A stretch of DNA of 64,000 nt from Clostridiales bacterium (GTDB taxonomy: Bacteria > Bacillota > Clostridia > Christensenellales > Aristaeellaceae), in NCBI GenBank assembly GCA_012837965.1, contig DUQF01000025.1:1-64000 (forward strand), given 5' to 3'. The notes under the pieces are model-generated. The model did not search any database. It was given only the letters and a program-made list of their open reading frames with translations, and had not been told where the DNA came from. This document shows positions 23,990 to 33,398 of this stretch, one piece after another (within the stretch, counting starts at the first letter, position 1; every line of letters begins with the position of its first letter). Both the position numbers and the translations under genes were made by a program.

Positions 23990-26236
23990 ATGAAAAAGCC
24001 GATCGCTTTATTGCTCTGCCTCATCCTCACCCTACCGGCCTTAGCCGAAGAACCCAAGTCCTTTACTATCTCCTCCGACAGCGAAGACGCCTGGATACAG
24101 GCTTTCCCCCTCATGGGCGGTATGCTGTGCCGGGTGGAAAACGGCGAAAGCTATTATTTCTTAAACCCCGAAGGAACCGAATTTCGCCCGCTCTCGGTTA
24201 GTGAACCTAAGGCAAGCGACTTAGAAGAGGGCGCAAGGTATTTCCAATTTGTTTCGGTTGTTGGAGACGAAGGCAAAAGCTATGCCCTGCTTTCAACGGA
24301 AGGAAGCCTCTTTGCCCTTCCCATAGAGCTTTCGGGCGACTCGCTTTCTTTTGGCGATGCCGTTAAAATGGACTGTGAACACCGCCTCCACTACTACGAC
24401 GATACATCCCAAGAGGAGCAAAGAGCCCACCTTCGGACCGGCGAAAGACATATCTTGGCGGGCGACACCCTCTATATTTGCCAATACGGCGAGCAAAGCG
24501 GCAAGGAGCTGGACAGCTTTAACATTTTAACCGGCGAATTTACCCCTTGCGAAGTAGAAAGGATGGTCAGCGTCGATTCCTATAAGGACGGAAAACTTTT
24601 GATGGTTCAGTCGGAAGGCGAAGATATGTATGCTGAAGATGCCGTCTTCATCGCCTCCATCCTTGATCTTTCCGACTTCTCCACCGAAGAATTCGCGCCC
24701 CTCGGCCCCAATTACAGGCATTATTCCAACGAAAATATCTTCTATGAAGAAAAGACCGACAGCCTCTTATACGCCAACAACATGCAAATTTACCGCCTCA
24801 ACCGAAACGGCGAAGAAAAGCTGTGTGGCTACAAGCCCTCCGATTATATGCAGCTTGTCATGCTCGGCAGCGGCCAGCTTGCCGGTATCACCCAAAACAA
24901 GATACTGCTAATTTCAACCGACGCAAGCAAGCTGCCCACAGCCGAACTACGCATGTACCATGTCTACGGCGATGAAAAGGTACGCCCCCTGCTTAGCGAC
25001 ATCATGTTCGTAGAAGTGGAAGAATATCAAGACGGCGTCAGCCTTGGCCAGGCCTTAGTTTCCGGCGCTTTGCAAGCTGATGTAATGAGCCTTGATACCT
25101 ACTCCAACGACCCCGCCCCCATGGTACAAAAAGGCTATCTGGCCGATTTGCAAGATGTGCCGGGCGTAAAGGAACTGATGGATTCCCTGTATCCGTTCCT
25201 GAGAGAACCGTTTGTAAACGACGGCGGCATTTTCGCTATTCCTGTAAGAATGTCAAGCGATACTTACAGCTACTCCCCCAGTAATTTAAAAGAGCTGGGC
25301 TATGAAGCGCCTCAAACTTTTAAAGATTATTGCGACATTATCACCGATTATCTTGAAAACCACGCCGACGATGAAGCCTACACCCTGTTTGATTCCCCAA
25401 CGAACGGCAACTACTTCTTAGTGCGGATGGTAAACCTTTACTTAAAGACCCGCATGCAAATGGGCCTACCCTTGGTGCTTGATACTCCCGAATTCAGGGA
25501 AATGACAGCCGCCTATGAAAGCCTGCCCGCTTCTTTCAGAAGCCCGGAAGAAAAGGAAATGAGCGATGAAGAGTGGATGGAAATGTCGGAAAAGAAAGCG
25601 CTGTTCTATACTTGCTCCGAAATTTCGCCCGGCGGCATCAGCTATGTGCTAAACGAACTCAAGGCGGATGTGGAAAACAATTATAGCTCCCTCCCCTTGC
25701 TGCTTGCCCCATGGGAAGGCGCGCCAAAGGTGGCAAGCTTCTATACCGAATACTTGTGCGTGTTCGCCCAAAGCCCCAATTTAGATAACGCCAAGCGCTA
25801 CATAGAAGCTTGCGTCAAAAACATGAGCAAAGACACCTTGGCTTGCATGGTGGAAGGTTTTAGTGAGCCGATTGAAGATGATTACTACGATAGCATGATA
25901 AAATACATGCAAGAGCAGCTGAATACTCTGAAAGAAGAAATAGACAAGGCCGAAGGCGCGCAAAAAACCCAGCTTGAAAAAGAGTACGAACAAGCGCAGA
26001 AAGACTTTGAATACCAAAAAGAATACGGGCGCTATACCGTGACCAAAGAAGGGCTTGAATATTACCAGAACATCGTGATGACCTCTCCCCTCATGGACAC
26101 TGCCCATCCCCTGCTTGGCTGGGGCGGCCCGCTTACCGAACTGAGCGAGCGCTACTTTGGCGGGCAGATGAGTATGGACCAGTTGATTAAAGAATTTGAC
26201 CAAAAAGCCAGGCTCATCACCTTGGAGCAACAGTAA
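23990..26236 (+). CDS. Secreted propeller-like / sugar solute-binding fusion, paralog 3
   Basis: 748 residues, closely similar to paralog 1 along the whole length; for example DSFNILTGEFTPCEVERM here against DSFNVLTGEYTPCAVEKM there. Signal peptide ends ALA|EEPK; no lipobox. The binding-protein part has LGQALVSGALQADVMSL, DGGIFAIPVRMSSDTY, LKELGYEAPQTF and SMDQLIKEFDQKARLI. Ribosome site AAAGGAGG seven bases before ATG 23990. As the copy next to the permeases it is the best candidate for their direct partner. The higher similarity of 1 and 3, including the shared 3' hairpin, suggests that these two arose by a later duplication than paralog 2. Confidence 0.78.
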   Translation: MKKPIALLLCLILTLPALAEEPKSFTISSDSEDAWIQAFPLMGGMLCRVENGESYYFLNPEGTEFRPLSVSEPKASDLEEGARYFQFVSVVGDEGKSYALLSTEGSLFALPIELSGDSLSFGDAVKMDCEHRLHYYDDTSQEEQRAHLRTGERHILAGDTLYICQYGEQSGKELDSFNILTGEFTPCEVERMVSVDSYKDGKLLMVQSEGEDMYAEDAVFIASILDLSDFSTEEFAPLGPNYRHYSNENIFYEEKTDSLLYANNMQIYRLNRNGEEKLCGYKPSDYMQLVMLGSGQLAGITQNKILLISTDASKLPTAELRMYHVYGDEKVRPLLSDIMFVEVEEYQDGVSLGQALVSGALQADVMSLDTYSNDPAPMVQKGYLADLQDVPGVKELMDSLYPFLREPFVNDGGIFAIPVRMSSDTYSYSPSNLKELGYEAPQTFKDYCDIITDYLENHADDEAYTLFDSPTNGNYFLVRMVNLYLKTRMQMGLPLVLDTPEFREMTAAYESLPASFRSPEEKEMSDEEWMEMSEKKALFYTCSEISPGGISYVLNELKADVENNYSSLPLLLAPWEGAPKVASFYTEYLCVFAQSPNLDNAKRYIEACVKNMSKDTLACMVEGFSEPIEDDYYDSMIKYMQEQLNTLKEEIDKAEGAQKTQLEKEYEQAQKDFEYQKEYGRYTVTKEGLEYYQNIVMTSPLMDTAHPLLGWGGPLTELSERYFGGQMSMDQLIKEFDQKARLITLEQQ

Positions 26237-26243
26237 GCCCCAC

Positions 26244-26269
26244 GGGCGGGCTTAAATAAAAGCCCGCCC
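26244..26269 (+). repeat. GC-rich hairpin after paralog 3 (copy B)
   Basis: GGGCGGGCTT (26244-26253) and AAGCCCGCCC (26260-26269) form the same 10-base stem as copy A at 20717-20743, with a 6-base loop. It lies between the last binding-protein gene and the permeases and would favour more binding protein than permease. No T run follows. Confidence 0.75.
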
Positions 26270-26287
26270 TCCCCCACAACGTTTAGA

Positions 26288-26305
26288 AAAGGAGATCCTC
26301 CCTTT
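26288..26305 (+). promoter_or_regulatory. Hairpin covering the ribosome site and TTG start of the first permease
   Basis: AAAGGAG (26288-26294) pairs with CTCCCTTT (26298-26305) with one bulged C and a 3-base loop ATC. This would hide both the Shine-Dalgarno sequence and two bases of the TTG start codon, giving weak or regulated translation of the permease. Confidence 0.5.
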
Positions 26306-27155
26306 GTTCAAAAAGAAAAAAAGTCTCTGGCTGTTTCTTTTGCCCGGCCTTGCGGGGCTGATGGTGTTTTATGTGGCGCCCTTTATCGGCGGTCTATACT
26401 TTTCCTTCACCGACGGCACCATTAACAACAGCTTCGTAGGCTTTGATAACTACACGAGGCTATGGAAAAACGAGGTGTTTAGGCTGGGGCTTCAAAACTC
26501 GCTGGAACTGTCGCTCATTTGCGCGCCGCTGATTTTTGTCCTGTCCTTTACCCTGTCTGTTATGCTCAAACACCTAAAAGAAAAGTCGCTGTTTTTCCGA
26601 AACGTGCTGTTAATGCCCTACCTTGTCCCCACCTCCGCCATGCTCATTGTCTGGACGCTGCTGTTCGACTATGGCGGCATTGTGAACCGCTTGGTGGTGG
26701 GCCTTGGGCAGGAAAGGGTGCTGTGGTTGCAATCAGGCGCCATGCGGGTACCCATTGTACTGCTATATGTTTGGAAAAACACGGGCTTTTCAGTGGTCAT
26801 TTTTTCGGCAGCCCTGCAATCCATCCCCGATGAATACTACGAATTTGCCCGTCTGGAAGGGGCAAGCAGCGTAAAGCAGGCATCCAAAATAACTCTGCCG
26901 CTCATTTTACCCACCGCCTTTTTTGTGCTTGTGCTGGGCTGGGTCAACGCCTTTAAGATTTTTAAGGAAGTGTACTTCATCGGTGGCGCCTATCCCGATG
27001 AAAGGGTTTATACCCTCCAGCACTTTATGAACAACAAATTCGCCACTTTGGATTACCAAGACGTAACCACCGCCGCCTATTCCTTCGCGCTGATTGTGCT
27101 TGCGCTTTTTGGCCTGATGTACTTAAACAAGGGGGTGAGAGGCGATGCGCACTGA
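26304..27155 (+). CDS. Sugar ABC permease, UgpA/MalF type
   Basis: Inner-membrane subunit of 283 residues with six hydrophobic helices. The cytoplasmic EAA loop that docks the ATPase is clear: EYYEFARLEGASSVKQASK, then ITLPLI (about 178-205). Starts with TTG 26304, behind GGAG partly buried in a hairpin. It overlaps the next permease by 11 bases. Three solute-binding fusions lie upstream. There is no ATPase gene in the locus, so a shared MsmK/UgpC-type ATPase encoded elsewhere is the usual solution (family knowledge). Substrate likely an oligosaccharide or similar, not determinable here. Confidence 0.88.
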   Translation: MFKKKKSLWLFLLPGLAGLMVFYVAPFIGGLYFSFTDGTINNSFVGFDNYTRLWKNEVFRLGLQNSLELSLICAPLIFVLSFTLSVMLKHLKEKSLFFRNVLLMPYLVPTSAMLIVWTLLFDYGGIVNRLVVGLGQERVLWLQSGAMRVPIVLLYVWKNTGFSVVIFSAALQSIPDEYYEFARLEGASSVKQASKITLPLILPTAFFVLVLGWVNAFKIFKEVYFIGGAYPDERVYTLQHFMNNKFATLDYQDVTTAAYSFALIVLALFGLMYLNKGVRGDAH

Positions 27156-28017
27156 CAACAAAACACGTTGGAAAACGGGAAAAATCATCAGCATCACGCT
27201 TTTGTCGCTGATGGCCATCCTCCTTCTTTTCCCCATCGTTCTTACCTTTTTGTATTCCTTTTTCCCCGTCAAGGAAATGAACGATCTGCTTGGCACAAGG
27301 GGCAACTTTTCTGTCGACCAGTGGATGGACTTTCCCCTGTCGCCCTCCATGGTGTCGCTTAGGCAGTATTACAGCCTGCTGATTGAAAAGCCCATCTACC
27401 TGCAATACTTCATGAACTCGGTATTCTACGCGGTGGTAGTGCTGCTGTTTCAGGCAATAGTACTGCCCGCCCTCTCGTATGCCCTGTCCTGCTTTAAGTT
27501 TTTCGGGCGGGAGGCGCTGTTTTTCCTGATTCTCCTGCTCATGCTCATGCCCTTTCAGGTAACGATGGCGCCATCGGTGCTGACGATGAAAACACTGGGG
27601 CTCTTAAACACCCGCTGGGCGATAATCCTGCCGCTTGCGGTGTCGCCGCTGTACGTGTTTTTAATCAGGCAGTACATGCTGTCCATCCCTACCGATATTT
27701 TGGAAGCAGGCCTTATGGACGGAGCAGGTACGGTGCGAACGTATCTGTACATTGTTTTACCGGCCTGCGCGCCCATCCTCGGCGCCGCCTGCGCCCTGTC
27801 CTTTGCCGATTCATGGAACTTGGTGGAGCAGCCGTTGATTTACCTAAGCGAGTTGCGGGACGCTCTGCCCCTTTCCGTTATGTTTAACGCCATTGGTGAA
27901 AGCGAAAAAGGCGTTGCCTTCGCGGGCGCGGCGCTGTACATCCTGCCGGCAATGCTGATATATATCTACTTTCAAGAAGACATTCTCACCGGCATCCAGC
28001 TGAGTGACTTAAAGTAA
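27145..28017 (+). CDS. Sugar ABC permease, UgpE/MalG type
   Basis: Partner permease of 290 residues with six hydrophobic helices. EAA loop: DILEAGLMDGAGTVRTY, then LYIVLPACAP (about 185-212). The first periplasmic or extracellular loop (about 45-80) is longer than usual and contains a MNDLLGTRGNFSVDQW segment. Ribosome region GGGGGTGAG before ATG 27145, inside the end of the previous gene. The downstream adaptor-like gene begins 10 bases after the stop, so the importer-type permeases and the exporter-like proteins are made from one message. Confidence 0.87.
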   Translation: MRTDNKTRWKTGKIISITLLSLMAILLLFPIVLTFLYSFFPVKEMNDLLGTRGNFSVDQWMDFPLSPSMVSLRQYYSLLIEKPIYLQYFMNSVFYAVVVLLFQAIVLPALSYALSCFKFFGREALFFLILLLMLMPFQVTMAPSVLTMKTLGLLNTRWAIILPLAVSPLYVFLIRQYMLSIPTDILEAGLMDGAGTVRTYLYIVLPACAPILGAACALSFADSWNLVEQPLIYLSELRDALPLSVMFNAIGESEKGVAFAGAALYILPAMLIYIYFQEDILTGIQLSDLK

Positions 28018-28027
28018 GGAGACCGTT

Positions 28028-29470
28028 ATGACCGGAAAGAAAAAAGCCCTTAAAGCCCTGATTGTATTGGCCATTGTCTTGGCCGCCAGCATGTTTTTCG
28101 GGAACACATTGCAAACCATTACCACCGCTAAGGTGGAAATTATTCGGGCCACCAAGGGTAAGCTTGAAGACAGTATCGCCCTTGAGGGCAGCATCCACTT
28201 TTCCAAAGGTGAAGAAATTGTCGCCAAAGAAGCCGCCGGTATGGATGCGGTGGTCACCAAAGTGCTTGCCAAAGAAGGCTACTTTGTGAAAAAAGGTGAC
28301 CTGCTTTTTACCCTGAAGCCCACGGGCTATGAAGAAAAGTATAAGACAGCCATGGAAGAATACAAAAACGCCATCCGAGAGTATGCGGTGGAATACGCCT
28401 CCAAACAACAGCTTGCCAAAACCAGCGACCAGAACGATGCCTACAACGAATTTTTGCTGGCGAACGATGACTATTTTTTAACCATGCTAAAAGTCAAAAC
28501 TTTAGCAGCCGATCTTGGCTATGAACTGCCCGAAAACATTGAAGACTGGGTGGCGCTTGACCCGGAACCGGTAGACGATGTGGTCAAATACAAGAAGTAC
28601 AATTTAAAAGGGCTCAATAACCACACGGCAACAGCCCTAAAACTTGATGAAAATTCCTACCCCGGGCTTGCCCAAAAAATGCTTGATGCCTATAACGCCG
28701 ATAAGCGACTGTTTAACGCAAGCGCCATTTTGAAGTATATCTACAAGGGGCAATACGGCATGAGCCGGATAGGCGATACGCTGTTTGAATCCATTAAAAA
28801 GATCGACGAACTATACATGAAAATGGAAAAGGCCGAGCAAAACGTGATTGATTTGGAAGAAAAAATCAAAAGTATCGGTGACGTTTATGCTCCGCGTGAC
28901 GGATATATTACCTCTATTTCCATTAAGGCGGGCGATAGCTACGATGGCATCAAACCCCTGTACACCATGAGCCTTGAAGGTGAGCATCCGCTTATTCGCT
29001 GCGATATTACGGGCAGCCAAAAGCCGCTTACCAAGGGTACAGCCGTGTCGGTAGAGGGGCTTGAAAAAAGCGTGAAGATTACCAACATTTCTATTGAAGT
29101 GGGCGGCAAAAAGTACGCCGAAATCGCCTTGAGCGACGATAACCTCAGTAAACTTGGCGGGCTTACCGCCTTAATGGACAAGACCATCGCGGTCACCGCC
29201 ACCTACAAAGCACAAAAAGCCACTACCTTGATTCCCGCAAGCGCCCTCAGATCGGAAGGCGAAGACAAGTACTTTGTATATGTGGTCAGGACTTCCTGGG
29301 GCGGCCTCCTATCCAACAACACCATGACACTGGAAAAGCGGGAAGTTAAGGTGCTGGACAAATCAGACAAGGTGGTGTCCCTTGAAGATGATTTAAGCTA
29401 TGTGGACATTGCCGACCATGAAGATCGCACCGTTAAGGATGGGCAGCAGGTGATGAAATATGTCGATTAA
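28028..29470 (+). CDS. HlyD/MacA-like membrane-fusion (adaptor) protein
   Basis: 480 residues. One N-terminal membrane anchor (about 8-26), then the first half of a biotinyl-lipoyl-like sandwich (about 45-100; AKEGYFVKKGDLLF), a helical region (about 105-285), the second half (APRDGYITSISIKAGD, about 293-308), a beta-barrel (about 330-405) and a C-terminal part with TLIPASALRSEGEDKYFVYVV. This is the layout of HlyD/MacA/RND-type adaptors, which link an inner-membrane pump to outer parts of the envelope; in Gram-positive bacteria they work with MacB-like pumps. The helical region is long and irregular and includes a tyrosine/lysine-rich portion. AAGGAG precedes ATG 28028. Confidence 0.75.
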   Translation: MTGKKKALKALIVLAIVLAASMFFGNTLQTITTAKVEIIRATKGKLEDSIALEGSIHFSKGEEIVAKEAAGMDAVVTKVLAKEGYFVKKGDLLFTLKPTGYEEKYKTAMEEYKNAIREYAVEYASKQQLAKTSDQNDAYNEFLLANDDYFLTMLKVKTLAADLGYELPENIEDWVALDPEPVDDVVKYKKYNLKGLNNHTATALKLDENSYPGLAQKMLDAYNADKRLFNASAILKYIYKGQYGMSRIGDTLFESIKKIDELYMKMEKAEQNVIDLEEKIKSIGDVYAPRDGYITSISIKAGDSYDGIKPLYTMSLEGEHPLIRCDITGSQKPLTKGTAVSVEGLEKSVKITNISIEVGGKKYAEIALSDDNLSKLGGLTALMDKTIAVTATYKAQKATTLIPASALRSEGEDKYFVYVVRTSWGGLLSNNTMTLEKREVKVLDKSDKVVSLEDDLSYVDIADHEDRTVKDGQQVMKYVD

Positions 29471-30683
29471 ACGCCTTGGCCTGCTCATCGCGCTGGGCAT
29501 CTTTATTGCCTTTGGCGCCTATAGCATTTCCAAGGTGCCAAAGCACTTGGAATACGCTTTTTTGCCAAGCATCGATATGACAAACAGCGCTGCGCAGGCC
29601 GCGCAATCCGAAACAAGCCAAGGTGAACAGGAAGAAAAGCCAAAAGAAAAGCCTCCCACCGCCCTTGAAAACAGGCTAAAAGAGCTGTCCCTTGTTAAAA
29701 AGGAGTTGAAAGACAGCGTGCCTTCCATGGCGCTTTCCTGCTACTACGAGGGGGCGACGCTGTCGCACTCTAGCGGCAGCAGCCTTCAAGGGCAGGTGAT
29801 TGGCCTCTGGGGCGATGTGGACGCCATGGAACGGTCGGTGCTGCTTGCCGGGCGGCAGTTATACCCAGACGAGCTTTTTTCATCCCGCCCCGTAGCGGTC
29901 ATTGATGAAAAAACCGCCGTTGAGCTTTTCCGGGACGGCGCCCCCATTGACCGCGCCTTTTCTTTCGCGGGCGTGGAGTTTAAGGTGGTAGGCGTTATCC
30001 GCCACAGGCGCACTGCCGGTGAAAGGTGGGCCTGCCGGGCTATGGTGCCCCTTTGTGCCCTTGACGGCGCCAACCAAAACCCCACGCTTGCGGTGGTGTC
30101 GGGCGCAAAAGCAGCAGGCGGGCGGGCACGTTCAACCTTTTTTTCCAAGCTATCCTCCTTTCGTGAGGGCGGGGCAAACATTGATTTGCAAAAAGAGAGA
30201 GACCGCTCTTTCCTGCCGCTTCGGCTAACGGTGTGCCTGCTTTTGCTGTTTATTTTGTTACTTATCTGGAAATTGATTAAATTTGTTCTGACTTTCTTTA
30301 TCCGCCGAACAAGAACTGGGCTTCAAAAACGTTATTTCTTGCAGGAATTTTGGCGAATCGCGCTTCGAACACTCGCTTCGCTCGCGCTGCTTGGCATATG
30401 GTTTTTCGCCCTGTATCTGGTACTGCAAGAACTCATTAAGCCCGTGCTGCTTTTCCCTGAATGGGTACCCTCAGTGCCGGTGGAACCCAAGGAAATCGGC
30501 GCCGCTTTTTGGCATAACCGCAGCGCAAACACGGCTCTGGTCGCTTTAAGAACGCCAAACAGCCTGCTTCTGTCTTTCTGGCTATCGGTGAGCGCCGCCT
30601 TGTGCACGGCCTTTGGCTTGATCTCTCTGCCTTTGCTTACCCGTATTAAGGACGCTTGGACAGCTTGGCTGAAAAACCGTTAA
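29460..30683 (+). CDS. MacB-core-like membrane protein with FtsX-like topology
   Basis: 407 residues. One N-terminal membrane helix (about 6-23), a Glu/Lys/Pro-rich linker (about 45-70), an extracytoplasmic domain (about 75-255) and three C-terminal helices (about 258-283, 308-328 and 372-393). The extracytoplasmic part shows the MacB periplasmic-core pattern: LWGDVDAMERSVLLAGRQL, PVAVIDEKTAVELF, FSFAGVEFKVVGVI. No ATPase domain is attached or adjacent. It starts inside the end of the adaptor gene (11-base overlap), as MacA-MacB pairs often do. Together they look like an exporter or mechanotransmission module lacking its own NBD. The function, and any link to the binding proteins, is inferred from the operon only. 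Confidence 0.65.
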   Translation: MSIKRLGLLIALGIFIAFGAYSISKVPKHLEYAFLPSIDMTNSAAQAAQSETSQGEQEEKPKEKPPTALENRLKELSLVKKELKDSVPSMALSCYYEGATLSHSSGSSLQGQVIGLWGDVDAMERSVLLAGRQLYPDELFSSRPVAVIDEKTAVELFRDGAPIDRAFSFAGVEFKVVGVIRHRRTAGERWACRAMVPLCALDGANQNPTLAVVSGAKAAGGRARSTFFSKLSSFREGGANIDLQKERDRSFLPLRLTVCLLLLFILLLIWKLIKFVLTFFIRRTRTGLQKRYFLQEFWRIALRTLASLALLGIWFFALYLVLQELIKPVLLFPEWVPSVPVEPKEIGAAFWHNRSANTALVALRTPNSLLLSFWLSVSAALCTAFGLISLPLLTRIKDAWTAWLKNR

Positions 30684-30727
30684 TTTGTGGGACAAATTTC
30701 GCCCGCCTACCCTTTTTCCTCCCGCAG

Positions 30728-30751
30728 AAGCCGCTTTTGGGCGGCTTTTCG
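30728..30751 (+). terminator. Terminator of the solute-binding / adaptor operon
   Basis: AAGCCGC (30728-30734) and GCGGCTT (30741-30747) with a 6-base loop, followed by TTTC. Short T run; moderate strength expected. Confidence 0.65.
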
Positions 30752-30752
30752 G

Positions 30753-30780
30753 TTGCATAATGAAAGAAATATGGTATAAT
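30753..30780 (+). promoter_or_regulatory. Promoter of gap
   Basis: TTGCAT (30753-30758), a 16-base spacer, TATAAT (30775-30780). The gap ATG follows about 45 bases later. Confidence 0.75.
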
Positions 30781-30802
30781 AAGCATGTCACATTTGATTT
30801 GA

Positions 30803-31852
<1,050 letters not shown>

Positions 31853-31864
31853 GCACCTAAACCC

Positions 31865-31897
31865 AAAGCGCCTCCACCAAAAGGGGCGCTTTTTTTG
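31865..31897 (+). terminator. Terminator of gap
   Basis: AAAGCGCC (31865-31872) and GGCGCTTT (31885-31892), with possible extra C:G pairs inside, followed by a run of T. Confidence 0.88.
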
Positions 31898-31942
31898 TAT
31901 AAATTTATAAGACAGAGGAAAACATCTTTTTTATCAAAAAAC

Positions 31943-32000
31943 TTGCCAAACAATTTAAACGATGATATACTACTGCTTGGCTCATGGTCGCGCGCCATGA
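31943..32000 (+). promoter_or_regulatory. Promoter and leader hairpin of rpmE
   Basis: TTGCCA (31943-31948), a 17-base spacer, TATACT (31966-31971). Near the start of the leader TCATGG (31982-31987) can pair with CCATGA (31995-32000). Leaders of ribosomal-protein genes are often autoregulatory; whether this one binds L31 is a guess. Confidence 0.6.
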
Positions 32001-32034
32001 ATCCTGACAAGAGCGCAAAAAGAGGTGAAATGAA

Positions 32035-32238
32035 ATGAAGGAAGGCATCCATCCCAAGTACCACAAGGTTTCTGTCAGCTGCGTCTGCGGTGAAACCTTT
32101 GAAACCGGGTCAACTAAAGGCGGCGATATGCGTATCCATATCTGCTCCAATTGCCACCCGTTCTACACGGGCAAGCAGAAGACCGTGGAAGCCGGCGGCC
32201 GTGTCGATCGTTTCAAGAAGCGTTTCGGCATCGATTAA
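32035..32238 (+). CDS. rpmE: 50S ribosomal protein L31 (zinc-binding form)
   Basis: 67 residues. The zinc-ribbon cysteines are present: CVC near residue 14-16 and CSNC near 38-41, so this is the zinc-containing C+ type and not the zinc-free paralog. [11 protein letters not shown] at the start and HPFYTGKQK are typical. Ribosome site AGAGGTG before ATG 32035. Position upstream of the DUF1385, prmC and prfA genes is a conserved Firmicute arrangement. Confidence 0.96.
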   Translation: MKEGIHPKYHKVSVSCVCGETFETGSTKGGDMRIHICSNCHPFYTGKQKTVEAGGRVDRFKKRFGID

Positions 32239-32264
32239 GTCGTATATTTTCGGCACAAGATTAC

Positions 32265-32300
32265 ACCCTTCCCGCACTTATTTTTTGGGAAGGGTTTTCT
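32265..32300 (+). terminator. Terminator of rpmE
   Basis: ACCCTTCCC (32265-32273) and GGGAAGGGT (32287-32295), a perfect 9-base stem, followed by TTTCTTG. Confidence 0.88.
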
Positions 32301-32324
32301 TGTTTAAGAAATGTTCGGCTTGCC

Positions 32325-32354
32325 TTGCTACTTTTTTTATCAATCGGGTATAAT
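32325..32354 (+). promoter_or_regulatory. Promoter of the DUF1385-prmC-prfA genes
   Basis: TTGCTA (32325-32330), an 18-base spacer, TATAAT (32349-32354). Confidence 0.65.
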
Positions 32355-32396
32355 AGCAAGAGATGAAAATTCACCATTTGATTTAAAGGAGTTTTT

Positions 32397-33398
32397 ATGA
32401 GCAAAGATCAACAAAAAAAGGTTGATATCGGCGGGCAAGCAGTGCTTGAGGGCGTGATGATGAAGGCGCCCGAGTATATCGCCATCGCCGTCAGACGTCC
32501 CAACGGCGATATTGTAGTCAAGCGTGAATCCCACCAATCTCCCGCCAAAAAGCATAAGTGGATGGGGTGGCCTTTCATTAGAGGCGCTGTAAACATGGCG
32601 CTGATGCTGAAGCTGGGTATGCAGGTGCTGGAAGATTCCTCCACCATGCTGGGCGAATCGGAAGAGCCTGACAAGCTTGAAAAGTGGCTGGAAAAGAAAT
32701 TTGGCACAAAAGCTGAAAAGGTCATGATGGGCATTGCTATGGCGCTTGCCGTTATTCTCTCAGTAGGCCTGTTTGTACTGCTGCCCAATCTCCCTGCCAA
32801 AGCTTTACGGCAAGCGGGCTGGTCACTCACCAGCGTTAATCTCATCAGCGGGCTTATCCGTACGGCCATTTTGCTTGCCTATTTGTGGATAGTCGGCCTT
32901 CAAAAAGATATGCGGCGCACCTTCCAGTACCACGGAAGCGAGCACAAGACCGTGTACTGCCACGAACATGAGCTGCCGCTAACACCGCAAAACGCGCAAA
33001 AATTCAGTTGTTTGCACCCCAGGTGCGGCACCAGCTTTTTGCTGCTCACTTTTATTTTGTCCATCGTGTTTTATTCCGTTATTGACCAAGTGATTTTAAA
33101 TACTACCGGCTTTGACCTTGGACAAAACTATCTGATGCGCATCCTGACCCGACTTTTACTCTTGCCCCTGGTGGCAGGCATCGGCTACGAGGCGCTTAAA
33201 GCCCTTGCCCACGCCGAAACCCCGCTGACACGGGCGCTCAGGTGGCCGGGCATGCAGTTGCAGCGCTTGACCACACGCCAGCCCACCGACGAAATGTGCG
33301 AGGTGGCCATCGTTGCCATGAACGCAGCGCTGCATGGCCTGCCCGAAGGTGAAACTACGCCCGAAGGCTGGGTATTGCTTCCAAAGGAAGCGGCATGA
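32397..33398 (+). CDS. DUF1385 membrane protein (YqhQ-like)
   Basis: 333 residues. Begins with the family hallmark IGGQAVLEGVMMKAP (about 11-25). About four hydrophobic helices follow (about 110-130, 140-165, 210-230, 240-260). Between them is a soluble segment with HGSEHKTVYCHEHELPLT and FSCLHPRCGTSF, whose His/Cys residues could bind metal. The family is conserved in Firmicutes directly before prmC and prfA, as here, but I know of no settled biochemical function. AAAGGAG precedes ATG 32397. The prmC start overlaps its stop (ATGA). Confidence 0.9.
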   Translation: MSKDQQKKVDIGGQAVLEGVMMKAPEYIAIAVRRPNGDIVVKRESHQSPAKKHKWMGWPFIRGAVNMALMLKLGMQVLEDSSTMLGESEEPDKLEKWLEKKFGTKAEKVMMGIAMALAVILSVGLFVLLPNLPAKALRQAGWSLTSVNLISGLIRTAILLAYLWIVGLQKDMRRTFQYHGSEHKTVYCHEHELPLTPQNAQKFSCLHPRCGTSFLLLTFILSIVFYSVIDQVILNTTGFDLGQNYLMRILTRLLLLPLVAGIGYEALKALAHAETPLTRALRWPGMQLQRLTTRQPTDEMCEVAIVAMNAALHGLPEGETTPEGWVLLPKEAA

